From: Buddleja alternifolia
Taxonomy: Eukaryota > Streptophyta > Magnoliopsida > Lamiales > Scrophulariaceae
Direction: 5' to 3'
Assembly (NCBI GenBank): GCA_019426215.1
Contig: CM033404.1
Coordinates: 1,302,001 to 1,366,000 of the forward strand
Length of the DNA: 64,000 bases
The notes under the pieces were generated by a model, which did not search any database, was not told where the DNA came from, and worked only from the letters and a program-made list of their open reading frames with translations. The first letter of the stretch is position 1. Every line of letters starts with the position of its first letter. The position numbers were made by a program, and so were the translations under genes. This document shows positions 23,190 to 36,212 of this stretch, piece by piece.

Positions 23190-24101
23190 GGTGTTTCTGG
23201 AGTTGAACTGATATTTGCTGTTAGAAGCTTTTTACATTGAAAGAAAGAAAGAAAGGGAAAGGGATTCTGGTGTCTTAGCAGTTAACTCTAACTAACTCTA
23301 GTTAACTAACTTGGCTTAACCCTAAATAGATCTTCAGTCGGGTTACAGAAACCGCACAAATTCGGAAAATGTCAGTGGGGAAATGTAAGTGGAAATATGA
23401 CTTTTGGCGGGGTGGGGTCGTGGGGAGTCAAAGTAACTATGACAAAGCCATGGACTTTTCATATTTTGGCATAAGTGTGGGGGCCTTGATGCAACTATCC
23501 CAAATTAATGTGTCGTTGAAACCCTTGTCCTATCAACACTCGTACAATACTTGTGAATAGGGGTGCACACGAGCCATGCTCGGCTAGTCAAGCTCAAGTC
23601 GAGCTTGACAAAATTGCTCGACCCGAACTCAAGCAGCAAATTTTAGCTCAATACTTGTGAATAGGGGTGCACACGAGCCATGCTCGGCTAGTCAACCTCG
23701 AGTCGAGCTTGACAAATTTGCTCCACCCGAACTCAAGCAACAAATTTTAGCTCGAGCTTGTCTTGAGCCAAAATAAAAATAAAAATATATGTATATGCAC
23801 AATGAAATGTTAAATGTGTATCTAAGTATTAGTATATGATAAAATTATATACATATCGTTATTTATTTAGCGGATGGCGCCCCTCCAAGCATGAATAATA
23901 AGCTAGAGTTAGACTCTAGGGGAGCCTCACAAGCCAACTCGAATACATGTGCAACTCGTGATAATACTGCATTCCATTGATTGGTAATACTAACGCAAAT
24001 ACAACAGCAACTACATTGAGTTAGGCACAACAGGAAAAGTAAAGAACTACTTAAGGTAGATTCAATTTATCCAATAATATAAAGCCAAAAGAAGCACTAT
24101 C
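23190..24101. other. Intergenic: 5' flank of amidase A, with a two-copy tandem repeat
   Basis: A 104 bp unit starting 'caatacttgtgaatagggg' at 23,545 is repeated from 23,649. It contains 'gctcgagcttg'-type words common in plant interspersed repeats. The rest is AT-rich and I see no gene. The promoter of amidase A must lie just right of 23,189, but no clear TATA box stands out. Confidence 0.6.
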
Positions 24102-27100
24102 CTAGCTACTTTGAATAGAAGGTGGCCTCCGAACCCTTGTAGCTTTTTCAAAGGCATATGAGATTTCGATAATCTTTGGCTCAGTGCCCTTTAACCCTCC
24201 AAAACAGATTCCAAATGGCATCCCATCAGACTCGTATCCAGCAGGGACAGTTATTGCTGGATACCCTCCGATTGCTAAAACAGGACAAGCACGCGAACCA
24301 GGTGTCACCATTGCATCCAACTCATTTTCCTTCATTAACTTCTCGAATCCATTGCACGAAAGATCCTCCAACTTTTCCAGTATAGCCTTCTCGTGATCCC
24401 CCAATCCATCTGTTTTTTCAGCTTCTATGAAGGTGTCTTGATCATATTCTGTAAGCTTTTCCTGGAACGATATCATCATGCATAAGTCAGAATGCAAGGT
24501 CTCGTTCGCCTCCTCTGATGAGATTAATACCCCAACGATTATTTGAAAGATGAGAAAAATGTATTGATTAGGTAGTTTCGGGCAATCACGTTTACTAAGA
24601 TGATTCAAGATAATACGTGATTGGCGTTTGCTACCTCAAAACAGTCTTACTTATAAATAAAATCATTTAAAGACTTCACTTCTCATACCTCTTCTTCATC
24701 GTTTGCAAACCTTTTCTTATTTTTTTTTCCCAGCCCTATTATCCAACGGAGGGACGAAATGGTCTTTTCATCAAAGTAGTAGATTATTTATTTTACGAGT
24801 GGAAGTGGAATGACATACCAACTCCACATTGCTCTCGTTGAAGGCGATAATATCTGCCAAAGAATGCACTGGAGAATGAACCAACTCTTTGAGGTAAACA
24901 TTTATTGATGTCTTGAAATCAACCATCATAATAGAAGCTTCACCACTATGATTCGGATCCAGAATCTTTTCAACATGATCTATCTTCAAGTTGTCTATTA
25001 CCTCTGCACCTCTCTCCCTTCAATTACCAAAACTATTATTTGTTGGTACATTCAACAAAACCTTAAGAAATTTCCCCTATATATGGCTCATCCTTTTTCT
25101 ATTGAATAGTGCATGAAACGAAACAAACACACACTCATACCTTAATGTAATTAAGTGGCGCTCGAACGCTGCAAGTTCAGCAGTATCGTGTATTTTCTCC
25201 ACAAAAGGATGTCTAACAACACCGAGTCTCTTCCCGTTCAGACCATTTTCATTAAGAAATTGTTTATAGCCACCTTCAGGAATAAACTTAGACCCCTCGA
25301 TTGTTGCTTCATCTCTCGGGTCCAAACCCGCAATCACATCAAGCACATAAACTGCATCTGATACAGTCCGGCATATAGGCCTGCCAATCATTCAGACATT
25401 CTCCATCAGTCTATAGTTTCAACCACTTGTTTTAATACCGTTGTCTAGCTCTCTCCTGGGAACTGCATTCTTTCTTATACAACTGATGCCCACAAAAGAG
25501 ACATTAGGAACATTTGCATTCTGGGCCGGAGCCAAAATTCTTGGCGGAAAATGAAAAAGAAAAATGAGAATGATAAAAAAATAAAGCACAAACCGCTATA
25601 AGTTGAAACACATAATATTTTTCCATATTTTCCCCACACCAAAATCCAAGAACCAAATTTAGCCTTAGTGTCGGAGAGGTGAAACATATGATTTACTCAC
25701 ACATGTGCAAACATGATTAACTTCTCTATTGACTCATTAATTGTAAACATGATTTTGTTAAGTATCAATTTAAGTATGAGGAGTTACCCTATTGTGTCCC
25801 AACGGGGTGTCATTGGTATAATACCGGATCGGCTTGTGAGGCCTACAGTTGGTTTGAGTCCCACAACCGAGTTATGATCTGAAGGGCAGATGATGGAGCT
25901 GTGAGTTTCAGTCCCTAATGCAACTGACACCATGTTTGCCGCTACTGATATTGCAGATCCACTGCTCGATCCGCATGGCGTTCCTGAATGTACATACGGA
26001 TTCTGCCAAACGTTCAAAAAAGAGTGTTACTTTCCATGAGATCAACTTATTGGGCTAAATTACAGAACTTCATATGGTAACTATATAGCTGGCCATATTA
26101 ATCTGTAAATTGTGACACGCAATTTCAGGCAACTAATTATCAAAATTTCACGGATTAAAGACAAATCTCGCCAAAAATTGAAATTTTGATTGGAAAATTG
26201 TTTGGAAACGGGAAAATCATCATGTAAGGACCAAGAATCACAGGACTAAAATTACAATATTCTACTAGATGAGTTGCAATTTTACTGTTGTAAATTAAGA
26301 GGAAATGACAGTTAAAGTTCGCAAGTTAGTGTGTGATAACACTTTTAGTCCTCACGTACATCAAGTGCTATTTTCACCTCTACAACTGCAAAATCCCAAA
26401 TTAAATGGTCACGTGAGGGGCAGATACTAAAATTCCATTAATGCCAAACTAAATGGTCATGTAACCGGCACATACTACGTTTTGGTAACCCTTTATTTCT
26501 AATTTCCAATTGAAATTTTGTCCTTAAATTGTGAAAAATTAAAAATTAATGTTTTTATCAAATCTCTCAAGTCTAGAAATTTTGCCAAATTATAAAAAAC
26601 AGTAACGAAAAATGAGCGTAAAATAGTAAGGAACGAACCACTCCCTGTCCGGCCCGAGCACACCAACCATTAGGAAGGTGACTAAGAGAACGAAACTTAT
26701 ACCACTCACTGAGGCTCGCTTTCCCCAAAACGATAGCTCCGGCCTTCCTCAGCCGCTCCACCACCGTAGCATCCCGGGTCACCTTCGACCCGAGCAGCGC
26801 GTACGACCCGGCCGTGGTGTTCAGCTTGTCGTGGGTTCCAATCGTGTCCTTCAGGAGCACCGGAATACCGTGCAGCTCATCCAATCGCTCTCCATTTTTA
26901 CTTCTCTCCTTCTTCTCCCTGTCGGATTCATCAGCTAACTGCTGAGCATCAGGATTCACCTCTATTACACCGCGAAGCACTGGATTCAAGCTCTCGATCT
27001 GGTGCAAGTAGAAGTCAACTAGCTGCCTTGCAGTGAGCTTGCCTTGCGCAAATGCTTGCTGAATTTCTGCTATGGTGGCTTCTTCTATTGTAAATTTTTC

Positions 27101-27112
27101 CAACTTTTCCAT
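24102..27112 (-). CDS. Amidase-signature family hydrolase, gene B (5 exons, altered catalytic loop)
   Basis: Exons: 27,112-26,639; 26,002-25,788; 25,380-25,141; 25,017-24,819; 24,461-24,102. Joined they give 1,488 nt, 495 residues, with no stop and the same intron phases as A and C. The start at 27,112 is the first in-frame ATG; the frame is open further upstream, but only from a TTG. It therefore lacks the signal peptide of A and C and should be cytosolic. Lys88 (VLLKDT), GSSSGSA at 169-175 and nucleophile Ser194 are kept. The residues before the nucleophile read ETHSS instead of ETDGS, so Asp and Gly are replaced by His192 and Ser193. That may change the oxyanion pocket, substrate range or activity. 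Intron 1 is 636 bp and holds unclassified AT-rich sequence. Confidence 0.87.
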
Positions 27113-28081
27113 GTTGATTTTTTTCCGGATTTTGTACTTTTGATTTTGGACTTGGGGGAACCTCGTACCTTGAATGTGATTGATTTGAAAAGACAGGAAG
27201 GGAAGAGGTTTCAGCCAAATTTCTTTATAAACGGACAAATTAAGCGTAATTCTATTTCGGATAGAGTGTAATTCTATTTCGGATAGAGTTTACTGGTCGG
27301 ATTGTGAATTATGTGTTTATTTTTTAGCATATTCCTGCACAAAAATACACATTACTGTGAGAGAGATATTCACTAACTAGGACCTTTGAACTTAGTCTAA
27401 TATAGATTTTCCCGACAAATCAGCGACAAAAGGTCTTGAAAATAATATAATCATGATACATTATCTTTGGATTCTAAGTATATATTTTTCAATTATAACC
27501 ACACACAATACATGTTACTATGAGAGATATATTCACTAACCAGTACCATTCAACTTGTTTTAATATAAATTTTCCCAACAAATCACCGACCAAAAGTCTT
27601 GAAAATAATATAATCATGATACATTATCCTTGAATTCTAAGTATATATTTTTCAATTTTAACTGGGAAGTCTTGAAGCATGGTCTAAGTAAATACCATGT
27701 GAAATCTAAGTCAAAGAGGTTAATTTAACCAAAATTTCTAGAGTTGGAGCTGAAATTACAAACATAGGAATAATGACATGTACACTCCTTATTTATTGCC
27801 TAATAACAACAACTCTTTAAAGTTTTTCAAATTACCAACAAACCTTCTGAGCATCAAATTGTAATCTGATTTTACTGAGGTGTGTAAAATTGTAATGTGA
27901 CAGAAGATGGAATTGTAATCTATTGTTAATGATAGTAGAATTTATGATGCTTTCTCAAACCTCGTGTCATTTTTGATAGTTAGGGTCTCATACAAGGATG
28001 TCTGCGTAATTTATCCTACAAAGATACTTTTGAATCAGTGAACAAATCTACTTCCACACGCCTAGAACACTTCCAACTACA
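27113..28081. other. Intergenic between amidases B and C, with tandem duplication
   Basis: A roughly 163 bp unit is present twice, about 27,340-27,503 and 27,504-27,665. Shared words are 'attcactaac', 'cttgaaaataatataatcat' and 'ttctaagtatatatttttca'. It lies some 230-550 bp upstream of gene B and so could be part of its promoter region. No coding sequence seen. Confidence 0.65.
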
Positions 28082-30949
28082 TTACATGATATCTTTATAA
28101 GCTAAGTCAAATGATTTGAAAGAAGGAGGTCTTCGGATCAGCGTAGCTTGTTCAAAAGCATAAGCAATCTCAAGGAGTGTAGGTTCTGTGCCTTTTAGCC
28201 CACCAAAACAGATACCAAAAGGCATACCATCGGGGTCGTAGCCGGCAGGCACAGTGATCCCTGGAAACCCTCCAATTGCCAGCACAGACGAGAAATCTGA
28301 ACCCATTGTCACAATTGCATCCAACTCCTTTTCCAACATCAATTTCTCGAACCCGTCACGTGATAGTTTTTCCATTGTCTCTATAGCCTGTTTCTCATCC
28401 TCTCCAATACCATTTGTAGAGTCTGCAGCAATGAGAATGTCCTGGCCTAACTCTTCACTTCTTTCCTATGATAACCAATTATCTTGTTTCATTACAAACT
28501 AAGGACGATAATTAAGCAACATGAAAACTAAGTACAGACGAAGAGTAGAGAAATTCACTATATCAGAAAAGAGGCTCAATGAAAGCCCAAAATTATGGTT
28601 GTCAAAACTTTTCTAATGCAAGACCTGAAAATAGGCTATTTATACTGTACTGTACAATAACATGTGAAAAACTAAACTACAGGACTGACGGACATGAAAC
28701 AACTTCAATGTACTAATGACTTACCAAATCAGGATGGTTTTGGTTGAAGGTTATAATGTCGGATAAGGATCGCACAGGAGAAGTGATCAGTTCTTTCAGA
28801 TAGTCATTTAGCGCAAGCTTGAACTCAGCCAATAAAGCCGTTGACTCACCACATACTAAAGGATTCAGGATGGCATCAATGTTCGGTATCTCTAGATTAT
28901 CTACTATGGTTGCACCTCTTTCCCTTAATATGAAAAATAATAATAATAATAATAATAATAATAATTTACTTAACAGATACTTGAATGGAACAGATTTTGA
29001 AATATTAATATGTTTGATTCAGTATGGGAAAATTATGAAATTTACCTTAATGTTTGAAGATGGGCCTCGAAAACTGGATTCTGTGAAGATATGTTTGAAA
29101 GGCCTACAAATGTATCTTTTAGCACACCTAATCGCTTCCCATTGAGCCCATCTTTATTGAGAAACTGTGTATAGCCACCCAGAGGAATGAACTTGGCTGC
29201 CGCCTTCGTTGCTTCAGAATCTCGTGGATCGAAGCCCACGATTGAATCCAGCACATAAGCTGCATCAGAAACTGTTCTGCATATGGGCCTGAATTCATCT
29301 TTATAGTTAGCTTCAATCCAGGCAGCTCATAATTTCATCAGATTATACAAACATTACGACAATGATCCTAATTAACATTAGTGGAGATGCCCTAATTAGC
29401 ATACGTGTCATAAACTTTTACCGTGCACCATAATGTCAAGAAATTATATGCAACATCACAAGCAATGACTTTTGTGTCTATCACTCGCACTGCTTGTGAT
29501 CTTTTCACACAAACTTCTGTGAAAAACATATAAGACACACTAAGAACATAGCACCTCGTGTTACATAGAATTTTCAAGTAGTTGTTGCAAATTTAATTAC
29601 CCGATTGTATCTTGCCGGGGTGAAAGGGGAATAACACCAGCTCGGCTAGTGAGTCCAACAGTGGGCTTGAGAGCTACAACCGAGTTATGATCACCAGGGC
29701 AGATGAGAGATCCATCAGTCTCCGTCCCTAGTGATACCATCACCATGTTTGCCGCTACTGATATTGCAGATCCACTACTTGAACCGCATGGATTCCCACC
29801 TTTTACATATGGATTCTGCATGTCATCAACACAAGTTATGGCAGTGCTTAATTCCAGTTTTCAAATGATAAAATCCAGAAACAAATTATGCAACACAATT
29901 GATATACTTTCGACACGAGCATTTCAACAAATGCTTCAGAAACAACAAGTGTTTGGTGTAAATGCATTTGAAGACCATCTAGTAGAAATGCAAGTGAAAC
30001 GGTTGAGATGTGACTTATCTCAAAATTCCATTGAAAAATGACTATCAAACCATAACACTTGCAAATGGACTCCTACACCAAAACACCCCAAGCTAAATTG
30101 AACTTTTCCAAGTTAAATGGACCCCTGCCCGAGCCTTGACTGGTCAACATCGTTACCTAATACGAAATACGACCCAGATCACTATTAGATGAACTTTGTT
30201 ATATAATGGACTCCTACACCAAAACACCTCAAGTTAAATTGAACTTCCCCAAGTTAAATGGACTCCTGCCCGAGCCTTGACTGGTCAACGTCGTTACCTA
30301 ATACGAAATACGACCCAGATCACTGTTAGATGAACTTTGTTAAATAGTCCTCGTGTTTATCACGCAATTAATCCATCACAATGTAAAAAGCACCAATAAT
30401 TTGAAAATATTTCAAAAAATGAAGAAAGACACTAACCACGCCCTGGCCACCTCTACCGCACCATCCATCGCGAATACTCAATGACCGGAACTGGTACCAC
30501 TCGCTCATACTCGCCTTCCCCAAAATCACCGCACCACCATTCCTCAGCCGCTCCACCACGCCTGCGTCGCGTGGCACCACCGCCCCTAGCAGCGCGTACG
30601 AACCGGCAGTGGTATTGAGCTCGTCCTTTGTACCTATACTGTCTTTCAGTAGCACCGGAATACCATGCAGAGATGGACGGCTGCGATTGTCTCCCTCCCT
30701 CTCCAAATCAGCCCTGTCCGCTTGATGCATTGCGTCGGGATTCAGTTCGATTACGCCGCGAAGCAGGGGATTGAGGCTCTCGATGCGGTTCAAGTAGTAG
30801 TCAACCAGCTGGCGGGAGGTGAGCTTCTTTTCGGTGAACGCGCGATGTACGTCCTCGATGGTCGCTTCTTCTATCGTGAAATCGTGGCCGTTGATCTTGA
30901 AGAGCGGATTTGAGAGAACAAGAAGTAGAAGAAGGATCATGGTTGCCAT
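28082..30949 (-). CDS. Amidase-signature family hydrolase, gene C (5 exons)
   Basis: Exons: 30,949-30,437; 29,815-29,601; 29,288-29,046; 28,923-28,725; 28,465-28,082. Joined they give 1,554 nt, 517 residues, uninterrupted, with intron phases 0, 2, 2, 0 as in A and B. The N-terminus MATMILLLLLVLSNPL is a clear signal peptide, so the enzyme probably enters the secretory pathway. The catalytic set is canonical: Lys102 (VLLKDS), GSSSGSA at 182-188 and Ser207 (ETDGSL). The conserved C-terminal block [15 protein letters not shown] is present. It is the most upstream member of the tandem array and of canonical form. The reaction is amide hydrolysis; the physiological amide is unknown. Confidence 0.9.
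28930..28964. repeat. (AAT)n microsatellite in intron 3 of amidase C
   Basis: About eleven AAT units, just inside the splice acceptor side of the intron between exons 3 and 4. Confidence 0.9.
30064..30347. repeat. Two-copy tandem repeat (142 bp) in intron 1 of amidase C
   Basis: The unit starting 'atggactcctacaccaaaac' at 30,064 is repeated at 30,206 with few differences. Both copies contain 'cctgcccgagccttgactgg' and 'tacctaatacgaaatacgac'. High identity implies a recent duplication. Confidence 0.85.
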
Positions 30950-32541
30950 TGTCGTCGTTTTTGGTGTCCCCTTTCGCTTTATTCCTGGTTTATGTGGGGG
31001 TGTTCAAACTCAAAATATGACTTACAATTGGTCTTCTGAGAGTCAATCCAACTTGTTAATTGGATAGTGGAGCTTTAAATTTTAATTAGAGGGTGAACCT
31101 AAATCACATAATCCGGGCTCTAGCACTCCGAGCTTGGGCGCTCTATGCCGCTCTTAAAATTTTTAATTCTCGAATTAAAATTTAGGAATCACACTTAACG
31201 AAATAAGAATGATTTTTCACTAATAATATTTCATATGCATTCAATAAAAATTGAGATTTGTCCTCAAAACAAAAAAGACTGAAACAAATATAGATTTTGT
31301 AAAAAATCAATACCTATAACTTGATTTGAGTCTTTGGTGTCCTTTCCGATCAAGAGTTTGGATCTAAAACTAATATTATTTTAATAATCTTTCATCATAT
31401 ATTATAGTTTTTTAAGTATGCTAAAAAAGACAATCACATCATCTTATCTTTAATATTCAAGTTAACAAATACTTATTTTAATACGAGATAATTTTATCAA
31501 AGTAATATGTAAAGATAATTTAGCTGAACAATTTATAAACCATATGATATATATGACAAAATAAACTTTAAATTATATTTATATTATATACGCTCTAAGG
31601 CATTCCCGCTCCCAAATTTTTTCAAATTTTGTCGTTCTACGCTCCCGCTATATGTGACTTAGGGGAGAATTGTAATATGAGTTCAGTTGGATAGGTCTTT
31701 GCATTGTTTACGAACTTACAAAATTAGTCTCATATGAAACATTTTGTTGTAATTTTGGTTTCAACCGTAAAAAATTGGACGGAGTTTCGCTCGTATAATG
31801 CATGCGCCGTTAATTTTATAATTGATTTTGCAAGTCAAGTGATCAAACTAATAATTCATTTTTTAATGGATGAGACAAACATACCAATAATGCATCATAT
31901 AAGACCAATTCTTTGAGTTTGTAAACAATGAAACTAAAAATACAATTTTCACTTAATCTGATAATGAAATTTTTTAGTTCCACCTTGATTTGATCGATTT
32001 TAATAGTAAAACATTTACTTTATAATTAATGATACAACAAATGTTATTTACTTAAGTTGTGAATTATATTTAAGTTTGATTAAATCGTCATGTGGGCTAG
32101 AATTTTACATAAAGTTAATTAATAGTTCGATTAAATCACAATTAAACAAGACGAAGAACTCAAGTTCACAATAACTTATATTGAAAAGTTATGAGATTTC
32201 GAGCCTAATATATCTTACGCGAGTCTAGACTCGTCTCGTTGCATGAATCGCTAGAATTTGGAATTGCCCGAGATATCAATTCTCAGAGATCTTAAGCACA
32301 AAATATTCCTCTCCTTACAATCATGGTTGTTCAAGAAATTAAGACAAATTTGATGCCCAACTTGATGCAATGCATAATAAAGCAACAATGAATTTGTTCC
32401 ATTAATACCACATTGTTCCCATCAACCCATCTTCTTCCCATCCAATATCCAAGCAAAATCAACATTCATAACAACTTCATTCATGTAATGTAAGACCTCT
32501 TCAAAAAGAAATCTCTAGCCTCCAATATCTATAATTTATAA
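30950..32541. other. Intergenic right of amidase C; contains a small TIR element
   Basis: Inverted ends CCTAAATCACATA (31,098) and TATGTGACTTAGG (ending 31,663) enclose about 566 bp with further inverted similarity inward ('gggcgctctatgcc' against 'ctaaggcattcccgctccc'). This looks like a non-autonomous DNA transposon whose superfamily I cannot fix. The remaining sequence is AT-rich without a gene. Confidence 0.45.
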
Positions 32542-33144
32542 TCTATAACTATTCTAAAAGTATGAATGTTAGAAGATAATTTATATTTCTTAACTTTTTT
32601 GTTAAGACTAAAATAACCCATATAGTAATTGTAAATTAATATTATTCTCTAATAAAAATAATAATAATTGAGATGATTTACATTTATTAACTTTTTTTGT
32701 TAAGACTAAAATAACCCTATAGTAATAAATTAATATTATCCTCTAATAAAAATAATAATTATTATTATTATCATCAAATGAGTGTGCATGAACTTGATTA
32801 AATTTTATACTAATAGTTAACAAATTTGTTCAATGTATATGTTACGTGGAATTTAATAAGAATTCTAATAGTTCACATGAATATGAAGGTTCAAGTCCAA
32901 ATCTAAATTCTTGAGCATGAGAAAACCCAATTGTGCAAATACTACAATGTCTTGGGCGGACAAGAACAATCTCCCCAAGTTCATTTTTGAATTTTATACT
33001 ACAAGTATGAATCATTTCAAATAGACACCTAAATTCAATTTTTCCAATGCAGAAATAGTATCATGCACAAAATGTTTACTGTTTGATCACCCAGTTCAAG
33101 CACCATTACCAGAAGCTCTTTGAATTCTCTTCAAGTTAATTTTA

Positions 33145-33873
33145 GGGCAAATACATTTTGCTCCTGAACTGTTGACTACATATCAAACACCCCCCTCAAC
33201 AACCAAATGTAACATTTACACCCCCTAACTCATACAAAATAAATTTCATTTCTGCATCTAGCCTTTACTTTATCTTTTGCTATTTTTCTCCTCTTCACAA
33301 TTTTGTGCTTCTTTTTCCACTTAGTCTTCCTTCTAACCTTGGAAATTATGTTGTCATTGAAAATTATTGCATATTTTACGTATGATATCATGCTTATGTT
33401 TTTTTATTTTTGTAAAATCATGTTTACATTTCAATGTGGGACTTATTTTGATGCACAATGATTTGGTATAAGGTAGATTATTCAATCCGTTTTAGTTGAT
33501 TTCAATACTATTAGTGAAACGGATAAAATAATTCAAAAAATCTATTTAGGAAATGTGAAAGCTATTAAAACGTGTAACTTCATCTTTTAGAATTGATAAT
33601 TAATTTCCATGTTGAAGGGTATTTATGTGTATTTAATAACATGGGAAAGACAATAAAATTTAGGGAGCCAATATAAATTGCTCAAAAAGATGATGAAGAA
33701 AGAAAAGAGAAAATATAATTAATTAATTACTAAACGAATTAATGAGAATTCATGTTATAATGAAGTGTCTAAATGGCTTACCAAATTATTGAGGGGGGGG
33801 GGGGGGATACTTTTGGTAGTTTAGGGGATATTCGATATACGTATAGTTCAAGGTTGCAAAATGTATTTGACCC
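33145..33873. mobile_element. Mutator-like MITE nested in the Helitron (729 bp)
   Basis: The ends GGGCAAATACATTTTG and CAAAATGTATTTGACCC are inverted, with similarity continuing inward for about 60 bp. The flanks carry the same 9 bp, TTAATTTTA, at 33,136-33,144 and 33,874-33,882, the duplication length of Mutator-like elements. A run of about 15 G near 33,795 lies inside. No transposase. Confidence 0.85.
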
Positions 33874-34002
33874 TTAATTTTATTAATCATATAACTTCTG
33901 TGTTATAGAAATTAACGAATGGATGTTGTTTAGAATTTACCAATTCTTATTATATATGCTATATGGTAAAAAAAATATGAACTTATCGATATAAAAAAGG
34001 GA

Positions 34003-34325
34003 AATGTCACTTTTGGTCCGTCGTGTTTAATATCAAAATCACTTTAGTCTCTCAGGCTTAATTATAATTGTATCATCCCTAACATTCAAATTTGGTTTCA
34101 CTTAAGTCCTCATGGACATATTTACCCTTCAATTTGGTTTATTTTAGTCCCTTCAAACGAGTAATGCACACTCACATTTAAGGGTAAAAATATCCAAAGA
34201 TTTAAGTGAAACCTAATTCAAACTTTAGAAATGTTAAAGTCACAATTTGAACTCGAGAGACTCAAATAATTTTAACATTAAACTGAAGATGAAATTACAA
34301 CTATTCATAAAAGTAAATTTTCAAC
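34003..34325. repeat. Imperfect foldback repeat inside the Helitron
   Basis: The left arm ('cttttggtccgtcgtgtttaat...tttagtctctc') pairs with the right arm ('gagagactcaaataatttt...attaaactgaagatgaaatt'), and inner parts pair as well ('atttaccctt' with 'aagggtaaaaat'). It probably is an old MITE. The boundaries are approximate. Confidence 0.5.
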
Positions 34326-36212
34326 CAAAAGGTTGCTTCCTCATGTAAACTTCAAAATTGAACAAGTAATAATGATATGTAAACTAGATTCATAGTATGT
34401 AAGTTATTAGTTATGATAAAAAAAAAAAAAAAGGTCATAAATACATCTATTATTATATGAAATTCACATGACATACCATTGAAATTAATATTGTTCATCG
34501 CACATGATAGGAATCAAATTATTTTGGAGAAAATAAATATTAAGGTTCATGATCTTTCATGGGTTTAATCTACTATATAATGGCTCATTGGTCATCCCTT
34601 TCAATCAATCACTTTTATTAAAAATCTCATCACTAAGTAAACAAATATTATATAAAGTGGCTCATATACCAAAAAAAATATTCTATAAAGCGATAGGAGA
34701 AAGAGGATATATAAATTCCTCACAAGTTTCATCTACTAACAAGATCATATTTCTCATGCTTGAATTTGTTTATCTAAATTTTTCAAATATAATTTTTAAT
34801 TTAAAATGATATAGTAACTTATCAATGTCCTGTTCATAAAAGTTAAATTATAATTCTATATTGGAAGATTTTTTTATCATATCAAAATTCACCAATTTCA
34901 ATTATTGAAGAGAAATCAGATAAAGTTCACAATCACACTAGAAACCATGTAACTTGTAGAAAATGTAATAGAGAGGACATCGAAACCACCCGAAGGTAAT
35001 CACTAAGAGAATCATCTTCGGAAAAAAATGCCTATTTGTACATATGACTGTTGAACATTGTCGCATTATCTAAAGGTATAGATTGATTTTAAATGTTGTG
35101 CACGACTACAACACATGTATAACAATATTTGAGGACATTGCAACCATATATGTTGGATGCTCCCTAAATGAATACACAATATCAATTTAAGAGATAGTTT
35201 TATATTACTATAGATTGTTTATGTAACTCTTTATATTTGTTATTTAATTTTAAAATATATTAAACTATACATAAATTACTAATTTATGTTTCTAATATAT
35301 TCATTTTCTTATGAAAAACATAACTCAAAGTATTATCGATTGCTGAGTCTACGAGCATCAACTGAATTACACTTTCTCATTGCACTTAATAGAAAGGCAC
35401 AAATGAATAAGGAGAGACTTAGTGTTATAGCGGTGCAATTGAAAGACTAAGATTGAGACTAAAGGAGAAAAGGAGAAAGAAAATAAAAAATGGTTGAGAG
35501 AAGAATGCAAGGGAACTCTTCAAAAAATATCTACATAAAAGGAAAATAAAATTAATTACGCTACAAATTCTGAAGAAGGTGAAGGAAATGTATAAAGGAA
35601 CTGACAGTGAACAATAAGGAAGAGGACATCAACTAACATAATTTCAGCCTTCAGGTGATCATGAAGAGACATTTTTAAGAAAGAAATTCGTGAAGTTAGA
35701 TGAGAGAATTGCAACATCCATCAAGATCAAGCAAGTACTAATGAAACCTTCAAATAAGATTAAACTTTATTATTTATATTTTATGCTATTCGAAAATTTC
35801 AATTTTATCCCTAATATTATAGAGTAGATAGATTAGAGAACTAAGTAGAGAATTCTTTATTGATTTTGTTGTGTCTCTACAATACAATGACATAGCCTAT
35901 TTATAGGCACAAAACAAAAACCTCAAAGGTTGATTACATAATGAGGAGAATAAATTACATTGACTCATATTAATGATGAGAAGTGGAAGGACATGAAGAT
36001 GAAGAGGTTTTGGAGCTGTATGAACATCCACGAAATAATTATTCATAACACATTCAAATACTTAATTAATATTGCACTTATTTTAATAAATTCATATGAA
36101 TCACGTGCGATGCACGTATCCTTTACTAGTGCTCCATAAATATCACAACTATAAAAACAACATACAACAAAAAGAACCAACATATAATGATCCCAAAAGG
36201 GAGTCACAGAAA

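Larger units (their letters stand above)
32542..36129 (+). mobile_element. Non-autonomous Helitron, 3.6 kb
   Basis: The left end is TCTATAACTATTCTAAAAGTATG after host A at 32,541, closely related to the ends of the Helitrons at 6,253 and 50,961. The right end has a hairpin (ACGTGC-GAT-GCACGT), a short spacer and CTAG at 36,126-36,129, followed by host T. It carries a tandem duplication of 'ttttgttaagactaaaataa' (about 32,590-32,760), a nested Mutator-like element, a foldback repeat, and near 35,830-35,950 an LTR-like stretch with a minus-strand 'cctataaatag'. No Rep/helicase frame seen. Confidence 0.82.

Noticed and set aside
27113..27238. Longer N-terminus for amidase B
   Set aside because: The open frame extends left, but its first codon is TTG; the first ATG is at 27,112.
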